This document shows, one piece after another, positions 60,688 to 64,000 of a stretch of DNA of 64,000 nucleotides. Location: assembly GCF_043641075.1 (NCBI RefSeq), contig NZ_JBHZRC010000001.1, positions 682,001 through 746,000 on the forward strand, in the 5' to 3' direction. Under the pieces are notes generated by a model. It ran no database searches, had not been told where the DNA came from, and saw nothing but the letters and a program-made list of their open reading frames with translations. This stretch comes from Bacillus_BD oryzisoli_A. GTDB lineage: Bacteria; Bacillota; Bacilli; Bacillales; Cytobacillaceae. Positions within the stretch are counted from its first letter, which is position 1, and the number at the start of each line of letters is the position of its first letter. The translations under genes were made by a program, and so were the position numbers.

Positions 60688-62039
60688 ACAGTCTTTTCCT
60701 CCTTTTCTTTAACTCCTTCTGATAACAATGTAAACCAATATTCATGCATACTTCTGGCTATTGCATCAATATATGTGGTTGGGTATGCTTGACCAGGTCC
60801 CGGAAAACCTGGATCGAGTTCAACGCGTTCATAGCCCATCAAATAATTGTTGATGTTGTTGTAACTTAGCTCTTTATTACGAGCCATTAACCCTGTGCTT
60901 GCTTCTACAATCCGAGCCCAATTCTCTGTATCATCCACTTCAAGCGTTCCAGTTGGGCCGAAAGAACCTAAATAACCCCTATAAGCGTCCTCTTTGTATT
61001 TCTCAGGAGCGGCTTTATCAATCATAAACCAGCACCAGACTTCTACCTTGTCCGGACCAATCGGCCTCCATAATCTAAAGTTTAAGTAATTGTGTAAATG
61101 CCCTTCTGTCCCGTGTATCGGGCTTACAAACGATAGATTTGGATAAACTCCACCGACAAACACCGTTACCCTTGATTGGATATCAAGCTGCTCCGGAGTT
61201 AAATTTTTCTCAAACATTGTCCACATTGATTCAGGTGTACCTTGGAACGGAACACGTGCTTTCCCTGTTTTCGATGTAATGACATTAATGCCATGGCCAT
61301 TTTCTAATACTACTTGATGTCCGTAACCTGCATATAAAGGATCTTCCGGGCTGATTCCCATTTCAACAGTGGAACGATGGGTTGTTTGTACATGATAAGG
61401 ATCGGCTGCGAAATTTTCTGCTGTTGCTTTCCAATTGGCTTTAGCTACCCAGCGCTGCGGAAGGCCTCTGACTTCCATACCGCCGTCACTTCTGCCTAAC
61501 ATCAAATCAAAGTACCATTTCATATCTCCGAGGTAGTCTTCTAAAGAAATTGCATCTTTATCTAAATTTCCGAATATCATACCTTGATAGATAGCGATTT
61601 TAGGAATTCCCCGTAATCCCCATTCGCTTTTATCCATTTCTTCCCCAAACACTTTATTGCCGGCAACGATCCCGATTAACTCACCATCAAGATTATAACT
61701 CCAGCCATGATAAGGACATGTAAATGTTTTATTATTGCCGCGGTCCGCCGTGCACAAGTGAACACCACGGTGGGCACAGGAATTTAGATAGGCTTTCACT
61801 TCCCCATCCCGATTTTTTAAGACTATAACCGGATCATTGACCATCCATCTTGTTACATAGTCTCCAGGTTTCTTTAATTCGGATTCGTGGGCAAGGAATT
61901 GCCATGTTCGTCCAAAAATCTTTTCCTGCTCAAGTTCATAAATATCCGGGTCTGTTAACACCCATTGTGGGAACAAACCTTGATCCATTTTTTCTTTTAA
62001 AAGTTGAAAAGCCTTTTCGTCGAGAGTTTTTTTAATCAT
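60684..62039 (-). CDS. Rieske aromatic-ring dioxygenase, large (alpha) subunit (second copy)
   Basis: A 451-residue subunit. Rieske ligands C88, H90, C108, H111 (CAH...CPYH); mononuclear iron region NWKATAENFAADPYHVQTTH with D213, H216, H221. It resembles biphenyl/benzoate-type oxygenases. The ATG at 62039, nine bases after AAAGGA, is chosen; an ATG three codons earlier touches that site. Divergent from an IclR regulator, a frequent arrangement for aromatic catabolism. As in the first pair, no ferredoxin or reductase gene is linked. Confidence 0.9.
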   Translation of the reverse strand: MIKKTLDEKAFQLLKEKMDQGLFPQWVLTDPDIYELEQEKIFGRTWQFLAHESELKKPGDYVTRWMVNDPVIVLKNRDGEVKAYLNSCAHRGVHLCTADRGNNKTFTCPYHGWSYNLDGELIGIVAGNKVFGEEMDKSEWGLRGIPKIAIYQGMIFGNLDKDAISLEDYLGDMKWYFDLMLGRSDGGMEVRGLPQRWVAKANWKATAENFAADPYHVQTTHRSTVEMGISPEDPLYAGYGHQVVLENGHGINVITSKTGKARVPFQGTPESMWTMFEKNLTPEQLDIQSRVTVFVGGVYPNLSFVSPIHGTEGHLHNYLNFRLWRPIGPDKVEVWCWFMIDKAAPEKYKEDAYRGYLGSFGPTGTLEVDDTENWARIVEASTGLMARNKELSYNNINNYLMGYERVELDPGFPGPGQAYPTTYIDAIARSMHEYWFTLLSEGVKEKEEKTV

Positions 62040-62216
62040 GTTACCCATTCCTTTCCATGAAAAAATGTTTTAAATAAGAGGCAATCATTCATACTCCTCG
62101 TGCAATTATTCATTAATTGTTATTGCTTTCATAATATTATGATATAATATGAATATTCTGAATTAAACTGGATTTTTCCTGTATATGGAACCCTTATTAA
62201 AAATTGAGGTGAAAAT

Positions 62217-63011
62217 ATGGTTTCCTCTAATCAAGTGCCATCACTTTTGCAATCTGTTCAAAATGGGCTAAGGATATTAAGGTTATTTAAGAAGGAAAAA
62301 AACATTTGGGGAACGGTGGAAATTGCGAGAGAATTGGATCTGCCTAAAAGTACAGTCAAACGTTTACTAGATGTTCTTTGCCATGACGGATTTATCGAAA
62401 AAACAGAGAAAAAATACCGTCTGGGTCTATCTCTTCTCAATTTATCAGGTGTTATTAAGTCACATATGGAAATAAAGCGAGAAGCAGCAGAACCTTTGCA
62501 ATCACTTGTTGATAAAATAGGAGAAACAGCCATGATCCCAACACTTGAAGGGGGAAAAGTAATTTATCTGCTGAAAATAGAATGCCAACAACCGTATCCA
62601 CTTCATGGAGATATAGGCGATCATAACCCTGCCACTTGTTCTAGTTCAGGGAAAGTTCTTTTGGCCCATCTGCCCAACAATAAGTTAGAGGAAATCCTTC
62701 AAGCAGGATTGCCAAAAATGGGCCCAAACAGTGTAACAGACCCTGAGATTCTGAAAGCACAATTACAGACAATAAAAAAACAAGGGTTCTGTATTTGTAT
62801 AGATGAAATGCATGAAAACAGCATAAGCATATCTGTCCCGATAAGAGATTATACGGGTCAGGTAGTGACAGCGGTTAGTGTAATCGGTCCCAGAAATCGA
62901 GTAAATACCAAATCATTAACCGAAATCGTCGAATTGGCTGTTAAAACCGCACATGATATATCCTCTCGGTTAGGGTATATCGAATCTATTTATGATGAGG
63001 ATTTTTGTTGA
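62217..63011 (+). CDS. IclR family transcriptional regulator 1
   Basis: A 264-residue regulator: winged helix-turn-helix (residues about 8-65: SVQNGLRILRLFKKEKNIWG, EIARELDLPKSTVKRLLDVL) and IclR effector domain (about 80-258, with CSSSGKVLLAHLPNN and SISVPIRDYTGQVVTAVSVIGP). Divergent from the second dioxygenase, 177 bp between starts, so it probably regulates that operon in response to an aromatic compound. AGGTG before the ATG. Confidence 0.9.
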   Translation: MVSSNQVPSLLQSVQNGLRILRLFKKEKNIWGTVEIARELDLPKSTVKRLLDVLCHDGFIEKTEKKYRLGLSLLNLSGVIKSHMEIKREAAEPLQSLVDKIGETAMIPTLEGGKVIYLLKIECQQPYPLHGDIGDHNPATCSSSGKVLLAHLPNNKLEEILQAGLPKMGPNSVTDPEILKAQLQTIKKQGFCICIDEMHENSISISVPIRDYTGQVVTAVSVIGPRNRVNTKSLTEIVELAVKTAHDISSRLGYIESIYDEDFC

Positions 63012-63078
63012 GACGCTAAAGAATATTCCCTTCGTTCAGCAAATGATCCAAATGAAAAATAAGAAAGGATGCTCAATC

Positions 63079-63855
63079 ATGGATGCTAATCATATGAAAA
63101 GCTCATCATCATTAGGAAATGCTCTCCGCCTATTAAACTTATTTAATATGGATCAACCAGAGTTTACATTAAGTGAATTAGCCGAACGTTTAGGTGTCGG
63201 TCATAGTACAATGCACAGGCTCACCATGACGCTTATGAAAGAAGGATTTCTGGCAAGGGATATTAAGTCCAAAAAGTTTCGCTTAGGAGCTTCTATACTT
63301 GCAACGGAAAAAACAATTCTATCCTACTATGACATTTGTGAGATGTCGCTTCCAGTTTTGGACAAGCTTGTTCAAAGCACAGGAGAAACATCCCATCTTT
63401 CCATTTTTAAAAATTTCAAAGTGGTTTATTTACAAAAGATAGAAAGTCCGAACTATACCCATTTGCTTTCCCATGAAGGAAAACAAAATCCTGTCCACGC
63501 AACAAGCACCGGTCAAGTTCTTCTCGCTTACCAGGACACAACAGAGATTGAGAAAGTGATTGCAAAGGGATTACACAGTTTTACGAGTCAAACGTTAACG
63601 GATCCTCAACAGTTGAGGAATCTCTTAAAAATGGTACGCTGTCAGGGCTATGCTTATAGCAAGGATGAACTTCATCTGGGATATTCCTCTATCGCAGCAC
63701 CCATTATATCCCCTTCAGGGAAGGTTACGTATGCCGTCAGTGTTGCCGGACCGTCATCAAGAATCACTTCATCCCGCGTTCAGGAGTTAAGTAAAGCAGT
63801 AAAAGAAGCGGCAGATCAGCTAGCAAAAAAACAGTATCAGATAAGATCTTGGTGA
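63079..63855 (+). CDS. IclR family transcriptional regulator 2
   Basis: A 258-residue regulator: NALRLLNLFNMDQPEFTLSE and LGVGHSTMHRLTMTLMKEGF form the HTH; LSHEGKQNPVHATSTGQVLL and SIAAPIISPSGKVTYAVSVAGP belong to the ligand domain. ATG 63079, seven bases after AAAGGATG, is preferred; the frame extends upstream into the end of the first IclR gene without a site. Two adjacent IclR paralogues on one strand suggest one acting on the divergent dioxygenase and one on another target. Clearly diverged, not a recent duplicate. Confidence 0.88.
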   Translation: MDANHMKSSSSLGNALRLLNLFNMDQPEFTLSELAERLGVGHSTMHRLTMTLMKEGFLARDIKSKKFRLGASILATEKTILSYYDICEMSLPVLDKLVQSTGETSHLSIFKNFKVVYLQKIESPNYTHLLSHEGKQNPVHATSTGQVLLAYQDTTEIEKVIAKGLHSFTSQTLTDPQQLRNLLKMVRCQGYAYSKDELHLGYSSIAAPIISPSGKVTYAVSVAGPSSRITSSRVQELSKAVKEAADQLAKKQYQIRSW

Positions 63856-63878
63856 GCTCTTGAGTTCTATGGATTCAT

Positions 63879-64000
63879 TTAAGAATTATTTACTCGTAAC
63901 AAGTTGTTATAAACTGGATTCTCTTTTATCCCAAGAGTATAGTTCCTAAATTTTTTAGCAGCTGCGGAAATCGGTCTCCCTTTTTTGGTTGTCAAGCAGA
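63879..64000 (-). CDS. C-terminal end of a probable LysR-type regulator (5' end missing)
   Basis: A minus-strand frame enters at the right edge and stops at 63879-63881. Its 39 residues include TKKGRPISAAAKKFRNYTL, which resembles the end of LysR effector domains (a basic-G/N-x-PxSxAAxxF stretch). With only a tail visible the identity is tentative. It would converge on the second IclR gene. Confidence 0.35.
   Translation of the reverse strand, partial: CLTTKKGRPISAAAKKFRNYTLGIKENPVYNNLLRVNNS

Overview
The window looks like a piece of the replication-terminus region of a spore-forming, low-GC Gram-positive of the family Bacillaceae, probably outside the Bacillus subtilis group. The grounds are AT-rich DNA, strong AGGAGG-type ribosome binding sites with many TTG and GTG starts, U-tailed hairpin terminators, and sporulation genes (tlp, sspN, sspO, a SpoVK-like AAA protein, a sporulenol-type cyclase). 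Two independent landmarks place it at the terminus: a replication terminator protein gene (rtp, 14710-15081) and, about 24 kb away and 1.3 kb beyond parC, a near match to the B. subtilis dif site (39201-39228). From parC to sspO the order parC-parE-yneT-plsY-yneR-yneQ-yneP-tlp-sspN-yneN-citB-sspO follows B. subtilis, with several inserted genes.

Layout. 1-6 kb: envelope and housekeeping genes (CAP-associated protein, GNAT, VTT membrane protein, oligoendopeptidase F, flavin monooxygenase). 6-9.4 kb: a LysR regulator and a two-subunit Rieske dioxygenase. 9.5-22 kb: yeeI, a Na/Pi transporter, a LysM cell-wall hydrolase, a nitroreductase, a methyltransferase, rtp, a NiaP-like nicotinate transporter, a sirtuin, an ABC exporter of the YthPQ/EcsAB type, an AbrB-type membrane protein and a lipoprotein. 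22-28 kb: DUF2515 protein divergent from squalene-hopene/sporulenol cyclase, a TPP riboswitch with thiW, a soluble chemoreceptor, an SDR enzyme. 28-32 kb: a two-gene 2-oxoacid:ferredoxin oxidoreductase with fused subunits. 32-40 kb: small proteins, YugU, EamA exporter, PBP4a, a membrane trypsin-like protease, DegV, then a decayed diacylglycerol-kinase gene and dif. 40-60 kb: the conserved parC-to-sspO block. 60-64 kb: a second Rieske dioxygenase pair, two IclR regulators and the tail of a probable LysR gene.

The most striking observation is at 49977-50267 (minus): a HesB-like gene whose conserved cysteine position is an in-frame TGA, followed 26 nt later by a hairpin with a bulged U and a GGA loop, as expected for a bacterial SECIS element. 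It is best read as a candidate selenoprotein, with a nonsense-mutated pseudogene as the alternative. Other points of interest are a partial second dif-like site in direct orientation 316 bp from dif, a kinase pseudogene beside dif with a microhomology-type deletion, a LexA box before parE, several palindromes in promoters or over ribosome binding sites, and a MITE-like palindrome after sspO.

Functionally, most genes act independently. The clear units are parE-parC (chromosome decatenation, with dif and rtp nearby), the ABC exporter pair, the oxidoreductase pair, the two dioxygenase pairs (neither has its own ferredoxin or reductase here) and the spore-protein cluster around citB. Many coding starts were set on ribosome binding sites rather than on the longest open frame. 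No rRNA, tRNA, CRISPR array or intact insertion sequence was seen.
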